Assembly (NCBI RefSeq): GCF_014217565.1
Contig: NZ_CP043661.1
Location: 4,960,001-5,024,000, forward strand
DNA from: Kribbella qitaiheensis
GTDB taxonomy: Bacteria > Actinomycetota > Actinomycetes > Propionibacteriales > Kribbellaceae
Reading direction: 5' to 3'
Length of the DNA: 64,000 nt
Part shown: piece after piece, positions 23,995 through 33,284 of the stretch
How positions within the stretch are numbered: the first letter of the stretch is position 1
Layout: each line of letters begins with the position of its first letter
The notes under the pieces: model-generated
Told to the model about the DNA's origin: nothing
What the model saw: only the letters and a program-made list of their open reading frames with translations
Database searches by the model: none
Position numbers and translations under genes: made by a program

Positions 23995-26301
23995 ATGTCC
24001 GCGACGCTTGCTGTACAAGCGGTGGATCTTTCGTCGAGCAACACCACGCTGGTCATCGTCGTCGGAGTGATCGCGATCTTCGCGGTCGCCATCGCGATGG
24101 TGTTCCGCGGTCAGGTGCTTGCCGCGAACGATGGCACCGAGAGTATGAAGACGATCGCCCAGGCGGTCCAGGAAGGTGCATCGGCCTACCTGAACCGCCA
24201 GTTCAAGACGCTGTCGATCTTCGCTGTGGTGGCTTTCCTGCTGCTGTTCCTGCTGCCTGTGCACAGTGACGGCGACAACGACACCACGCTGAAGATCTTC
24301 CGCTCGATCTTCTTCCTGATCGGGGCGGGCTTCTCCGCCACGATCGGCTACCTGGGCATGTGGCTCGCGACCCGGGCCAACGTCCGCGTCGCGGCGGCCG
24401 CACGGGACGAAGGGCGCGAACCCGCCATGCGCGTCGCGTTCCGGACCGGTGGAACGGTCGGAATGGCGACCGTCGGCCTCGGCCTGTTCGGTGCGGCCCT
24501 GGTGGTGCTGCTCTTCAAGGGTGACGCCCCGACGGTGCTGGAAGGCTTCGGCTTCGGCGCCGCCATGCTCGCCATGTTCATGCGGGTCGGCGGTGGCATC
24601 TTCACCAAGGCCGCCGACGTCGGCGCGGACCTGGTCGGCAAGGTCGAGCAGAACATCCCCGAGGACGACCCCCGGAACGCGGCGACCATCGCCGACAACG
24701 TGGGCGACAACGTCGGTGACTGCGCCGGTATGGCCGCTGACCTGTTCGAGTCGTACGCCGTCATGCTGGTCGCCTCGCTGATCCTCGGCAAGGCAGCCTT
24801 CGGCGAGCAGGGCCTGGTCTTCCCGCTGATCGTGCCGGCCATCGGTGCCGTCACCGCGGTGATCGGTGTCTTCCTGACCAAGCCGCGCGCCGGCGAGAAC
24901 GGCCTGAAGACGATCAACCGGGCGTTCTACATCTCGGCCGCGTTCTCAGCGGTCCTGTGTGCGATCGCCGCGTTCGTCTACCTGCCGAGCAAGTTCGGTG
25001 ACCTGACCGGCGCGACCGAGAAGATCGCCGCGCAGGACGGTGACCCCCGGGTCATCGCGACGGTCTCCGTCATCATCGGCATCGTGCTGGCCGCGATCAT
25101 CCTGGCCCTGACCGGTTACTTCACCGGTACCGAGGACAAGCCGGTCCAGGACGTCGGCCGCACGTCGCTGACCGGTGCCGCGACCGTCATCCTGTCCGGT
25201 ATCTCGGTCGGCTTCGAGTCCGCCGTCTACACCGCCCTGGTGATCGCCGCTGCTGTCTACGGCGCCTTCCTGGTCGGTGGTTCCGGTGTGCTCGCGCTGT
25301 TCGCGATCGCGCTGGCCGGTGGCGGTCTGCTCACCACCGTCGGTGTCATCGTCGCGATGGACACCTTCGGTCCGGTCTCCGACAACGCACAGGGCATCGC
25401 TGAGATGTCCGGTGACGTGGACGGCGAAGCGGCCCAGATCCTGACCGAGCTGGATGCCGTCGGTAACACCACCAAGGCGATCACCAAGGGCATCGCGATC
25501 GCCACCGCGGTACTGGCGGCGACCGCACTGTTCGGTTCCTACACGGACTCGATCTACGCGGTGCTGAACGATGCCGGTGACGCCGCGTTCAACGCCGACG
25601 CGCTGGTCTTCGACCCGTCGACGCTGGTCGGCCTGATCGTCGGTGCGGCCGTCGTCTTCATGTTCTCCGGACTGCTGATCAACGCCGTCGGCCGCGCCGC
25701 CGGCGCGGTCGTCTACGAGGTCCGTCGCCAGTTCCGCGACATCCCCGGGATCATGGAAGGCACGGGCAAGCCGGAGTACGGCAAGGTCGTCGACATCTGC
25801 ACCCGTGACTCGCTGCGGGAGCTGGCCACCCCTGGTCTGCTCGCGATCGCGGCCCCGATCGCCGTCGGTTTCGGGCTGGGCGCCTCGGCGCTGGCCGGCT
25901 ACCTGGCCGGCGCGATCGCCAGCGGCACCCTGATGGCCGTCTTCCTGGCCAACTCCGGTGGCGCCTGGGACAACGCGAAGAAGCTGGTCGAGGACGGGAA
26001 CCACGGCGGCAAGGGTTCGCCGGCACACGAGGCCACCATCATCGGTGACACCGTGGGCGACCCGTTCAAGGACACCGCCGGCCCGGCCATCAACCCGCTG
26101 ATCAAGGTGATGAACCTGGTCTCGGTGCTGATCGCCCCGGCAGTGGTCGGAATGTCGAAGATCGGCGAGGACACCAACACCCCGCTGCGGATTGCCATCG
26201 CCCTGGTGGCGCTGGTCGTCATCATCGCGGCAGTGATCGTCTCCAAGCGCCGGGAGTCCGTCATCTCGGACACCCCGGCCGAGGTGAACGCGGCCGCTTG
26301 A
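23995..26301 (+). CDS. hppA: Membrane-bound proton-translocating pyrophosphatase
   Basis: This 768-residue, roughly 16-helix membrane protein couples pyrophosphate hydrolysis to proton export. It carries the catalytic DVGADLVGKVEQ loop, the DNVGDNVGDCAGMAADLFESY loop and the C-terminal GDTVGDPFKDTAGPA loop, all intact. The segment GNTTKAITKG has Lys where potassium-dependent enzymes have Ala, so this is a K+-independent H+-PPase. The ATG follows AAGGAGG by four bases; an upstream in-frame extension to 23890 is not supported. The 213-base leader contains no gene. A strong terminator follows. Confidence 0.95.
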   Translation: MSATLAVQAVDLSSSNTTLVIVVGVIAIFAVAIAMVFRGQVLAANDGTESMKTIAQAVQEGASAYLNRQFKTLSIFAVVAFLLLFLLPVHSDGDNDTTLKIFRSIFFLIGAGFSATIGYLGMWLATRANVRVAAAARDEGREPAMRVAFRTGGTVGMATVGLGLFGAALVVLLFKGDAPTVLEGFGFGAAMLAMFMRVGGGIFTKAADVGADLVGKVEQNIPEDDPRNAATIADNVGDNVGDCAGMAADLFESYAVMLVASLILGKAAFGEQGLVFPLIVPAIGAVTAVIGVFLTKPRAGENGLKTINRAFYISAAFSAVLCAIAAFVYLPSKFGDLTGATEKIAAQDGDPRVIATVSVIIGIVLAAIILALTGYFTGTEDKPVQDVGRTSLTGAATVILSGISVGFESAVYTALVIAAAVYGAFLVGGSGVLALFAIALAGGGLLTTVGVIVAMDTFGPVSDNAQGIAEMSGDVDGEAAQILTELDAVGNTTKAITKGIAIATAVLAATALFGSYTDSIYAVLNDAGDAAFNADALVFDPSTLVGLIVGAAVVFMFSGLLINAVGRAAGAVVYEVRRQFRDIPGIMEGTGKPEYGKVVDICTRDSLRELATPGLLAIAAPIAVGFGLGASALAGYLAGAIASGTLMAVFLANSGGAWDNAKKLVEDGNHGGKGSPAHEATIIGDTVGDPFKDTAGPAINPLIKVMNLVSVLIAPAVVGMSKIGEDTNTPLRIAIALVALVVIIAAVIVSKRRESVISDTPAEVNAAA

Positions 26302-26316
26302 TCTGAGCACAGCACG

Positions 26317-26358
26317 AAACGCAAGGCCCGCCGGAGCTTTCCGGCGGGCCTTGCGTTT
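26317..26358 (+). terminator. Strong rho-independent-type terminator of hppA
   Basis: A 19-bp perfect inverted repeat (26317-26335 with 26340-26358) with a GCTT tetraloop starts 15 bases after the hppA stop and runs into T residues. The rest of the 26302-26621 gap shows no further feature apart from the start region of the next operon. Confidence 0.92.
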
Positions 26359-26621
26359 TGTATACCGCCGTTCTCCGTACTTTCGGTGGTTCGGAATCGA
26401 CTTTCGGCTGATGCGTCCGCCGGGCGGGTGAGGGATCGTCGGGGACGGGTCAGGGAGTCAACCGATGGCGCAGGGCCTGACAGCAACGGCAGAATCCACC
26501 CAGAGGTGGACACACCGGATCCGCCCGGGGTCCGATGTGATGACCCGACCTGGCCTCGATACTGATAGCTACAGCTCGCCCGAAAGGTCTACTGGCGCGC
26601 CACCGAACGAGGAGTACGGCG

Positions 26622-27614
26622 ATGATCGAGGCAAACGGCCTCACCAAGCGATACGGCGCAACCGTTGCCGTTGACAACCTGTCTTTCGAGGTCAAACCCG
26701 GCAAGGTGACCGGCTTCCTCGGCCCGAACGGGGCCGGCAAGTCCACCACCATGCGGATGATCCTCGGGCTCGACACCCCGACCGCCGGCGATGTCCGCAT
26801 CGACGGCCAGCACTACCGCGACCTGCGGCAGCCGCTGACCAAGATCGGCGCCCTGCTGGACGCCAAGTGGGTGCACCCGAACCGCTCGGCCCGGGCCCAC
26901 CTGGCCTGGATGGCCGCCTCCAACAAGCTGCCGAAGTCGAGTGTCGACAAGGTCCTGGAGATGGTCGGCCTCAGCTCCGTCGCGAACAAGCGCGCCGGAG
27001 CCTACTCACTGGGTATGTCGCAGCGCCTCGGAATCGCCGGCGCCCTGCTCGGCGACCCGGAGATCCTGCTCTTCGACGAGCCGGTCAACGGCCTCGACCC
27101 GGAAGGCATCGTCTGGATCCGGACCTTCATGCACCGGCTGGCCGATGAGGGCCGGACCGTGCTGGTCTCCAGCCACCTGCTCTCCGAGATGGCCCTGACC
27201 GCCGAGGAACTGATCGTGATCGGCCGCGGCAAGCTGATCATGCAGAGCACCACGACGGAGTTCGTCGACCGCGCCAGCGGCACCACCATCAAGGTCCGCA
27301 GCCCGCAGCTGGACCAGCTCCAGGACGTTCTGCAGCAGCAGCAACTGGTGACCCGGATCGAGGACGTCGAGGACCAGGGCAAGGTCCTGTTCATCGAGGG
27401 CGACGTGTCCACCGACCAGATCGGTGAGACCGCAGCCGCGCAAAGCATCACGCTGCACGAGCTGACCCTGCAGCGGGGTTCGTTGGAGGCGGCGTTCATG
27501 CAGATGACCGGCGACTCCGTCCAGTACCACGCGCAGGACGAGATCGCGGCTGTGGCCGCGGTTCCGCCGGTCTCCGGCGCCGAGGTGGCCGCCGGGCCGA
27601 AGGAGGACAACTGA
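26622..27614 (+). CDS. ABC transporter ATP-binding protein (ABC-2 exporter type)
   Basis: This 330-residue ATPase has Walker A GPNGAGKST (about 34-42), a Q-loop region, signature YSLGMSQRL in place of LSGGQ, Walker B LLFDEPVNGLDPEG, and VSSHLLSEM as H-loop. The C-terminal 100 residues form the extra domain of DrrA/CcmA-like exporters. With the next gene (one base gap) it forms a two-gene exporter or membrane-modifying ABC system. The substrate is unknown; such pairs often give antibiotic or peptide resistance. Confidence 0.9.
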   Translation: MIEANGLTKRYGATVAVDNLSFEVKPGKVTGFLGPNGAGKSTTMRMILGLDTPTAGDVRIDGQHYRDLRQPLTKIGALLDAKWVHPNRSARAHLAWMAASNKLPKSSVDKVLEMVGLSSVANKRAGAYSLGMSQRLGIAGALLGDPEILLFDEPVNGLDPEGIVWIRTFMHRLADEGRTVLVSSHLLSEMALTAEELIVIGRGKLIMQSTTTEFVDRASGTTIKVRSPQLDQLQDVLQQQQLVTRIEDVEDQGKVLFIEGDVSTDQIGETAAAQSITLHELTLQRGSLEAAFMQMTGDSVQYHAQDEIAAVAAVPPVSGAEVAAGPKEDN

Positions 27615-27615
27615 C

Positions 27616-28374
27616 ATGTCGGTCATCGCAGTAGAGCGGATCAAGCTCTTCTCCACCCGCTCACCGTGGTGGTGCATGATCATCGCGGCCGTGCTGAGTA
27701 TCGGCCTGGCCTCGCTCTTCACCGGCTTCATCAAGAGTGCCGATGAGCAGCAGGCGACGGTCTTCATCACCCAGGGCGGAGCGCAGCTCAGCCAGATGGT
27801 GATGATGGTGATGGCCGCGCTGGCCGTCACCACCGAGTACCGGTTCGGCACCATCCGGACCAGTTTCCAGGCGGTTCCGCAGCGGGCCAGCCTCCTGCTC
27901 GGCAAGACCGCCGTCGTGGCGGCGCTGGCCGGCATCGTCGGCCTGGTTGCCTCCTTCGGCGCCTGGGCGGTCGGCAACCTGTTCGTGAACTCGGACGCGA
28001 TGGCCATCGACACGGCCGCCGAGTGGCGGCTGGTGGCCGGGCAGGGTCTCGTGTTCGCGCTCTCCGCCGTGATCGCCATCGCGGTCGGCATCCTGATCCG
28101 GCAGAGCGCCGGTGCGGTGGCGATCCTGATCCTGTGGCCGCTGGCCGTGGAGAACCTGTTCAACCTGATCCCGAAGGTCGGCGACGACATGGCGCACTGG
28201 TCGCCGTTCGCCAACGCCAGCTCCTTCCTGAACCAGGGACAGGACTTCGGGCTGGCCGGTGGCCAGGGCGGCGACTACGCGATGGGTCCGTGGCTGGCGC
28301 TGCTGTACTTCGCCGGCTGGGCGGCTGTGCTGCTCACCATCGCCCTGTTCAGCGCGAGCAGGCGGGACGCCTGA
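27616..28374 (+). CDS. ABC-2 type permease
   Basis: This 252-residue membrane protein has six predicted helices and begins with an amphipathic N terminus (VERIKLFSTRSPWW) typical of ABC-2 permeases paired with DrrA-like ATPases. The ATG is one base after the ATPase stop. It contains TTEYRFGTIRTSF, the conserved cytoplasmic loop of this family. A hairpin terminator follows about 90 bases later. Confidence 0.87.
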   Translation: MSVIAVERIKLFSTRSPWWCMIIAAVLSIGLASLFTGFIKSADEQQATVFITQGGAQLSQMVMMVMAALAVTTEYRFGTIRTSFQAVPQRASLLLGKTAVVAALAGIVGLVASFGAWAVGNLFVNSDAMAIDTAAEWRLVAGQGLVFALSAVIAIAVGILIRQSAGAVAILILWPLAVENLFNLIPKVGDDMAHWSPFANASSFLNQGQDFGLAGGQGGDYAMGPWLALLYFAGWAAVLLTIALFSASRRDA

Positions 28375-28463
28375 TATTCGCTGACTGTTGGACGGTTGGC
28401 CGACCGGTGGTCGGCTGACGGGGGTAGAAAGGCCCGGCCGGGCTGAGGGGTCCTGGTCGATTG

Positions 28464-28500
28464 CGGCCCGTGGAGCATCCACCAGATGCGCCACGGGCCG
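28464..28500 (+). terminator. Hairpin terminator after the ABC exporter
   Basis: A 10-bp stem (28464-28473 with 28491-28500) continues into an inner GCATC/GATGC stem and is followed by TTT. A second small palindrome (GCCGACC/GGTCGGC) lies upstream near 28400. Confidence 0.75.
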
Positions 28501-28588
28501 TTTCCCTTTCCTGCGGGCTCACTGCCCGGCAGCCACTGTCTGAGAGCGCTCTGGCGGGTGGCCCTGTAAAACGTCTAACCTGCCGGGC

Positions 28589-29383
28589 ATGACCGACTGG
28601 GCGCAGGTCCGCGCCGATGGATTTCCTGTCCCGACCGATCGTGCGCTCGGCGATCTCGTCGCGGAACTCTCGCTGATGCTGCGGTCGCCCGACCCCGTCG
28701 TCCGCGACGTCCACGCCTACTCGACGCTCGCGACCTGGATCGGCAAGGGCGTACTGAGCGCCGACCAGCTCCGCGCGCTCGGGGACGAGATGACCGGCCG
28801 GTTCGGCGACGACGAGATCCAGGCCCGGACGTTCGCGCCGCTGATCCTCGACGCGATCGTCTCGGCGGGGGTCTTCGAGCCGGCCTGGGTGCCGCCGTTC
28901 GAGCGCTGGTACGTCGCGGAGGATGATCTGCGCGGCCACGATCCGAAACTCGGCTGGCTGCACGCGATAGCCCACGGCAGCGACCTGCTGGGGGCGCTGG
29001 CGCTGTTTCCGGCCGTCGAGCCGGTGGAGATGCTCCGGCTCGGTATCGGGCGGCTGCTGACCCCCACAGAGCACGTGATGAGGGATCTCGAGGACGACCG
29101 GCTGGGATTCGCCCTGTCGGCGGCCCTGACCCGACCTGACCTCAGCGCGGCGGACGCGACCAGCTGGCTCGACCCCGCGGTCCGCGCGATCAGCATGCAC
29201 AACCTCGGCGGGATCGCCGCCGAGTCCTCGAACACGCTGCGCGCGCTGCGGGTGGTCTACGTGATGGTCGACACCGGTGTGCTGCTGGACCGCGAGCAGC
29301 CACCGGTCCAGGTCCCGCACCGTGATGCGATCAAGCCCAAGCTCGTCGAGGTCTTCCACGCCGCGACGCCGTACTACTTCTGA
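28589..29383 (+). CDS. DUF2785 family protein
   Basis: This 264-residue soluble, mostly alpha-helical protein has no signal. The block GHDPKLGWLHAIAHGSDLLGA (split here as KLGWLHAIAHG and SDLLGA) is the hallmark of DUF2785, with His and Trp invariant. The function of the family is not known. It is followed after three bases by a methyltransferase gene, so the two are probably cotranscribed. Confidence 0.75.
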   Translation: MTDWAQVRADGFPVPTDRALGDLVAELSLMLRSPDPVVRDVHAYSTLATWIGKGVLSADQLRALGDEMTGRFGDDEIQARTFAPLILDAIVSAGVFEPAWVPPFERWYVAEDDLRGHDPKLGWLHAIAHGSDLLGALALFPAVEPVEMLRLGIGRLLTPTEHVMRDLEDDRLGFALSAALTRPDLSAADATSWLDPAVRAISMHNLGGIAAESSNTLRALRVVYVMVDTGVLLDREQPPVQVPHRDAIKPKLVEVFHAATPYYF

Positions 29384-29386
29384 TCG

Positions 29387-30178
29387 ATGACCAAAACACT
29401 CGCCACCGTGATCCGGGAGAACTACTCGGCTATTGCCACGACGTACGACGGCAAGTGGGCCGATGTCCTCGCCGTGCACGGGCGAGCCGTGACCGATCGC
29501 CTCGATCTGGCGGCGGCCCGTCGGGTCGCCGAGATCGGCTGTGGTCCGGGCCGGCTGCTGTCTTATCTCGAACGGCTCGCTCCCCAGGCTCGCATCATCG
29601 GCACCGACCTGACCGAGGCGATGCTTCGCCGGGCACCCGCTCGATTCGCCCGGGTGGCCGGTGACGCCGAGGCGCTGCCGTTCGCCGAGGACAGCCTGGA
29701 CGCCATCGTCATGCCGTTCGTGCTGTTCCATCTCCCTGACCTCCCTACTGCTTTGTCCGAGGTACGCCGGATTCTGGCGCCTGGTGGTTGCTTCGCCGCG
29801 GTGACCTGGTCGGGCCACGACCCGCACCCGGCGTACGACGTGTGGGTCCGGGTGATCGACGAGCACGAGGCTCCGCCGGATCCGTCGCCGCAGATGCCGT
29901 CCGGCGCCGTCACCTCCGATCCGGTCGAACTCGAACTGGCGCTGCGAGCCGCGAACTTCGACCCGGTCGACATCACCGTCGAGCGGTTCCGCCATCGCCC
30001 GACGGCCGGGGAGTTCCTGGCCCACTCCCAGGTCATCGGTTCGATGGCACGGCGGATCGCGCTGCTCCCGGCCGACCGGCGCGCGAGCTGCTTGGCGGCC
30101 GCGGAGCGCGAGCTGGCCGGACTCGAACCAGAGGCCTTCACCGAGTCCGGAACCGTCCTGTACACAACCGCTCGCTGA
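29387..30178 (+). CDS. Class I SAM-dependent methyltransferase
   Basis: The protein has 263 residues. Motif I is VAEIGCGPGRLL (about 46-57). GTDLTEAML follows as the acidic post-I strand, DAEALPFAEDSLDAIV as motif II and LAPGGCFAAVTW as motif III. It belongs to the Methyltransf_11 (UbiE/COQ5-like) group. The substrate cannot be told. It is translationally close to the DUF2785 gene. Confidence 0.85.
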   Translation: MTKTLATVIRENYSAIATTYDGKWADVLAVHGRAVTDRLDLAAARRVAEIGCGPGRLLSYLERLAPQARIIGTDLTEAMLRRAPARFARVAGDAEALPFAEDSLDAIVMPFVLFHLPDLPTALSEVRRILAPGGCFAAVTWSGHDPHPAYDVWVRVIDEHEAPPDPSPQMPSGAVTSDPVELELALRAANFDPVDITVERFRHRPTAGEFLAHSQVIGSMARRIALLPADRRASCLAAAERELAGLEPEAFTESGTVLYTTAR

Positions 30179-30271
30179 GTCAAGAGCCTGCAGCGGCACC
30201 CCGAACCAGGCCGGTCCCGCCAAGGGGACAACTCCGGGATCGGTGGCGACACCGTCTGGGAGGATGCGGGA

Positions 30272-31705
30272 GTGGATGCGATAGCGGAGCAGTTGCGTGC
30301 TGAGTTCGACGTTGCCGGCTACACGGTCGAAGGCGTTGCCGAGCGGTTGAGTGGCCTGGCCAGTGGTGCGCTCGGACGGAACGAGACGACGCTTGCCTAC
30401 CGCGAGACGGCGGCGGGCGAGCCGATCGACGCGATGATCAGGCTCTTCTTGTTGCAGCGCACGGTGTCGGCAGAGACTGTCCGCAAGGCGTTTCCGCAGA
30501 CGTATCAGGAATTGCTTGCCTTGGGCATCATTGTGGAGCGAGGCGGCGACGTGGTGGCGGCCGTTGATATTCGGCCTCATGCCGGTGCTGAGCGGCAGTG
30601 GTGGGTGGTTGCCGATCTGATGCCAGGGCTGGACGGCCGGCGCGAGCCGATGCGTTCCGACTACGTGCTCGGCATCGCACCAGCGAGTCTGAGTCTGGTC
30701 AACCTGACTGTTCCGATCAAGGCCGGGAAGGCGCTCGATGTCGGTACCGGGTGCGGTATCCAGGCCTTGCATCTGAGCGATCGGGTCGATCACATCGTCG
30801 CCACCGACGTGAATCCACGCGCGCTCCGGCTGACCCGCTGGACGGCCGCGCTGAACGGTATCGACCTCGACGTGCGCGAAGGCAGTCTCTACGAACCGGT
30901 CGCGGGCGAACGATTCGACCTGATCGTCAGCAACCCGCCGTACGTGATCGCGCCGCCGAGCGACGGGCGGCTCACCTATCGGGAGACGGGGTTCGCAGGG
31001 GATGCGGTGGTCGAGCAGCTCGTCCGGCAGGCGCCCGGGCAGCTGACCGAAGGCGGCTGGTGCCAGCTCCTTGCCAACTGGACCTGCATCAAGGGCGAGG
31101 ACTGGCGAGAGCGGATCGCTGGGTGGACTGGGGATCGCGCGGCATGGGCGGTTCAACGCGAGCAGTTGGACCCCGCGGAGTACGTGGAGTTGTGGTTGCG
31201 GGACGCGGGGCTGCACGGCCGGCCGGAGTACACGAGCCGGTACGACGCCTGGCTGCGCTGGCTCGACGAGCAGCAGGTCGAGGCGATCGGGATGGGGTGG
31301 ATCAATCTGCGGAACCTCCCGGGCAGCCTCGACGCGGAGGAATGGCCGTACGAGATCGAGCAGCCGATCGGGCCGTTCGTGCTCGACCGGTTCGAGCGTC
31401 GCGAGGGGCTACCGGCCGAGCTGACCAGCCTGCATCTGGTGGTTGCCGACGACGTGGTCCAGGAGACGGCCGGGCAGCCAGGTGCGGAGGATCCGGCGAC
31501 GATCGTGCTCCGGCGGCAACGCGGAATGCGCAGGGCCGAGCAGGCCGACACGGTCCTGGCCGGGTTCGTCGGAGCCTGTGATGGTGACCTCAGTGTCGGC
31601 CAGATCCTGGACGCGCTGGGGAGCCTGCTGGAGCGCGACGACCTGCATGCCGAGTATCTGCCGAAGGTCAGAAACCTTGTACTGGAAGGCTTTCTCGACT
31701 ACTGA
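30272..31705 (+). CDS. PrmC/HemK-like methyltransferase with N-terminal extension
   Basis: The protein has 477 residues. An N-terminal winged-helix-like region (about 1-130) precedes a Rossmann methyltransferase domain with DVGTGCGIQAL (motif I) and LIVSNPPYVIAPP. The NPPY tetrad marks methylation of an amide or exocyclic nitrogen (Gln in release factors or proteins, or adenine/guanine in nucleic acids). A C-terminal helical domain completes it. This long actinobacterial type is distinct from the short PrmC that pairs with prfA. It begins at GTG 30272 behind GGGAGG. Its end overlaps the convergent diguanylate cyclase by seven bases. Confidence 0.83.
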   Translation: MDAIAEQLRAEFDVAGYTVEGVAERLSGLASGALGRNETTLAYRETAAGEPIDAMIRLFLLQRTVSAETVRKAFPQTYQELLALGIIVERGGDVVAAVDIRPHAGAERQWWVVADLMPGLDGRREPMRSDYVLGIAPASLSLVNLTVPIKAGKALDVGTGCGIQALHLSDRVDHIVATDVNPRALRLTRWTAALNGIDLDVREGSLYEPVAGERFDLIVSNPPYVIAPPSDGRLTYRETGFAGDAVVEQLVRQAPGQLTEGGWCQLLANWTCIKGEDWRERIAGWTGDRAAWAVQREQLDPAEYVELWLRDAGLHGRPEYTSRYDAWLRWLDEQQVEAIGMGWINLRNLPGSLDAEEWPYEIEQPIGPFVLDRFERREGLPAELTSLHLVVADDVVQETAGQPGAEDPATIVLRRQRGMRRAEQADTVLAGFVGACDGDLSVGQILDALGSLLERDDLHAEYLPKVRNLVLEGFLDY

Positions 31706-33264
31706 CGCGATCGGCGGCGGCGCTTCTCGGCGTACATGCGGGTGTCCGCTTCGGTGAGGAGGTCGGTGACCGGCGTGCCATCGGTGCTGGCGGCGTGGCC
31801 GATGCTGAGCCGCAGCATCATGAACCACGGCTCGTCGGCGGTACCGGCCACCCGTTCGGCGGCGGCCTTGATCCGCTCGACCAGCTCGCGAGCGCCGCGG
31901 TCGTCAGGATTGTCGAGCACGACGACGAACTCGTCGCCACCTGCCCGGGCCACGATGTCCTCGGCCCTGCATTGTTCGGTCAGGAGCTGCGCGACCAGAC
32001 GGAGTACTTCGTCGCCACAGGCATGGCCGTGGCTGTCGTTGACCACCTTGAGGTTGTCCACGTCGATCGCGATCACCGCGACCGAGCGACCGGAGGCGGT
32101 GGCCAGCGACATCCGTTCGTCGAGCGCTCGCCGGTTGCCGACGCCGGTCAACGGATCTTCCCGAGCGGATCGCCACTCGGCGTCGTGCCGGATCGAGAGT
32201 TCGTGGTTCGCGAGGGCGCTGCGGACGGCGTACAGGCCGCGGAGTCGCTCGGCCCACCAGCCGCGCGTGATCGCCCGCGCGTACTGCAGACCTGCCGCCG
32301 CGCCCGTGTCTCCCGTGCCCGCGACGATCTGTACGGCGGTGTGCCGGACCAGCGCCTCGACCGGCGGATCGGAGGTCGGCGGGAGGTCGGTGCCGGCCCG
32401 ATCGGCGGCTTCCAGCGCATCGTCGAGCCGGCCGAGCGCCGCGTAGGCCTTGGCCAGGTAGGCGCCGGCGATCGCGGCCAGCTCCATCGAACCGAGCTTG
32501 GCCAGTTGATCGCGGCAATCGCGCAGGATCACGGCCGCGCCGGCCGGGTCGGTGTCCCGGTCGCAGGCGGCCAGCCACATCCGCCCGGTCATCGGCCAGT
32601 ACCCGATCAGGTCGGCCCGGACGATCACCTCGATCGCCTCACCCGCCCAGCGCCTGGCCTCCTGGTGCCGCCGCAGGATCTCCTCGTCGTACGCCGGATC
32701 GCCGAGCCGCTCCATCTCGTGGGCCCAGCGCAGGTTCGACTCGGCCAGGTTGAGCCGGTTGATCGCGGGGGACTCCGGCAGCCCGAGCGGATCCGAGTCG
32801 GCCTCGGCGGCGAGCTCGAAGTGGGGGATGCACAGCTCGAACAACCGCAGCAGGTCGTACGCGTACCCCAGACCCGTGTGGGCCCAGCCGGCCAGCCCGC
32901 TGTCCCTGGTGTTGGAGAGCGCGTTCTCGGCTGCGACCAGGTCGGCGACCGAGTCGCCGCCCTCACCCGTGCGGATCAGGGTGACGATCCGCAGCGCGAG
33001 TGCGTTCGCCTCCCAGCCTGGCTCGTCGATCGCCCGCGACACCCGGATGCAGCCGTCGACGGCGTCCAGCGCCTCCTCGGCGTCATTGCCGTGGTGAGCG
33101 GCGACGGCCCGGACGTACTCCGCGGCGGCGCGTTCGTGCGACGGCTCGGGGCCGAGCTCGCCCAGCAGCCGGCGGATGTCCGCCGCGGCCTCGGCCGGGT
33201 GGCCCGACTGGGCGCGCGTCATCGCCGCTGCGATCCGGGCGGTCACCCCCGACGTCTCGCGCAC
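31699..33264 (-). CDS. Diguanylate cyclase with N-terminal TPR-like domain (copy 1)
   Basis: This 521-residue soluble protein carries a long helical repeat region (about 1-350, TPR-like, no membrane segments) and a GGDEF domain (about 365-521). The signature AGGDEF is intact (GGDEF at 442-446). An inhibitory I-site RAED (433-436) stands five residues upstream, so an active, product-inhibited c-di-GMP synthase is expected. GTG 33264 has a GGGGAGGTG ribosome-binding site and aligns with the start of the neighbouring paralogue. It lies 20 bases downstream of that paralogue, presumably in one operon. Confidence 0.88.
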   Translation of the reverse strand: MRETSGVTARIAAAMTRAQSGHPAEAAADIRRLLGELGPEPSHERAAAEYVRAVAAHHGNDAEEALDAVDGCIRVSRAIDEPGWEANALALRIVTLIRTGEGGDSVADLVAAENALSNTRDSGLAGWAHTGLGYAYDLLRLFELCIPHFELAAEADSDPLGLPESPAINRLNLAESNLRWAHEMERLGDPAYDEEILRRHQEARRWAGEAIEVIVRADLIGYWPMTGRMWLAACDRDTDPAGAAVILRDCRDQLAKLGSMELAAIAGAYLAKAYAALGRLDDALEAADRAGTDLPPTSDPPVEALVRHTAVQIVAGTGDTGAAAGLQYARAITRGWWAERLRGLYAVRSALANHELSIRHDAEWRSAREDPLTGVGNRRALDERMSLATASGRSVAVIAIDVDNLKVVNDSHGHACGDEVLRLVAQLLTEQCRAEDIVARAGGDEFVVVLDNPDDRGARELVERIKAAAERVAGTADEPWFMMLRLSIGHAASTDGTPVTDLLTEADTRMYAEKRRRRSRQ

Positions 33265-33284
33265 GCCACCTCCCCTTGCCGCGC

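Noticed and set aside
28349..31216. 955-codon minus-strand frame opposite DUF2785 and the methyltransferases
   Set aside because: It crosses three confirmed genes and intergenic DNA; low-complexity Arg/Gly/Val sequence.
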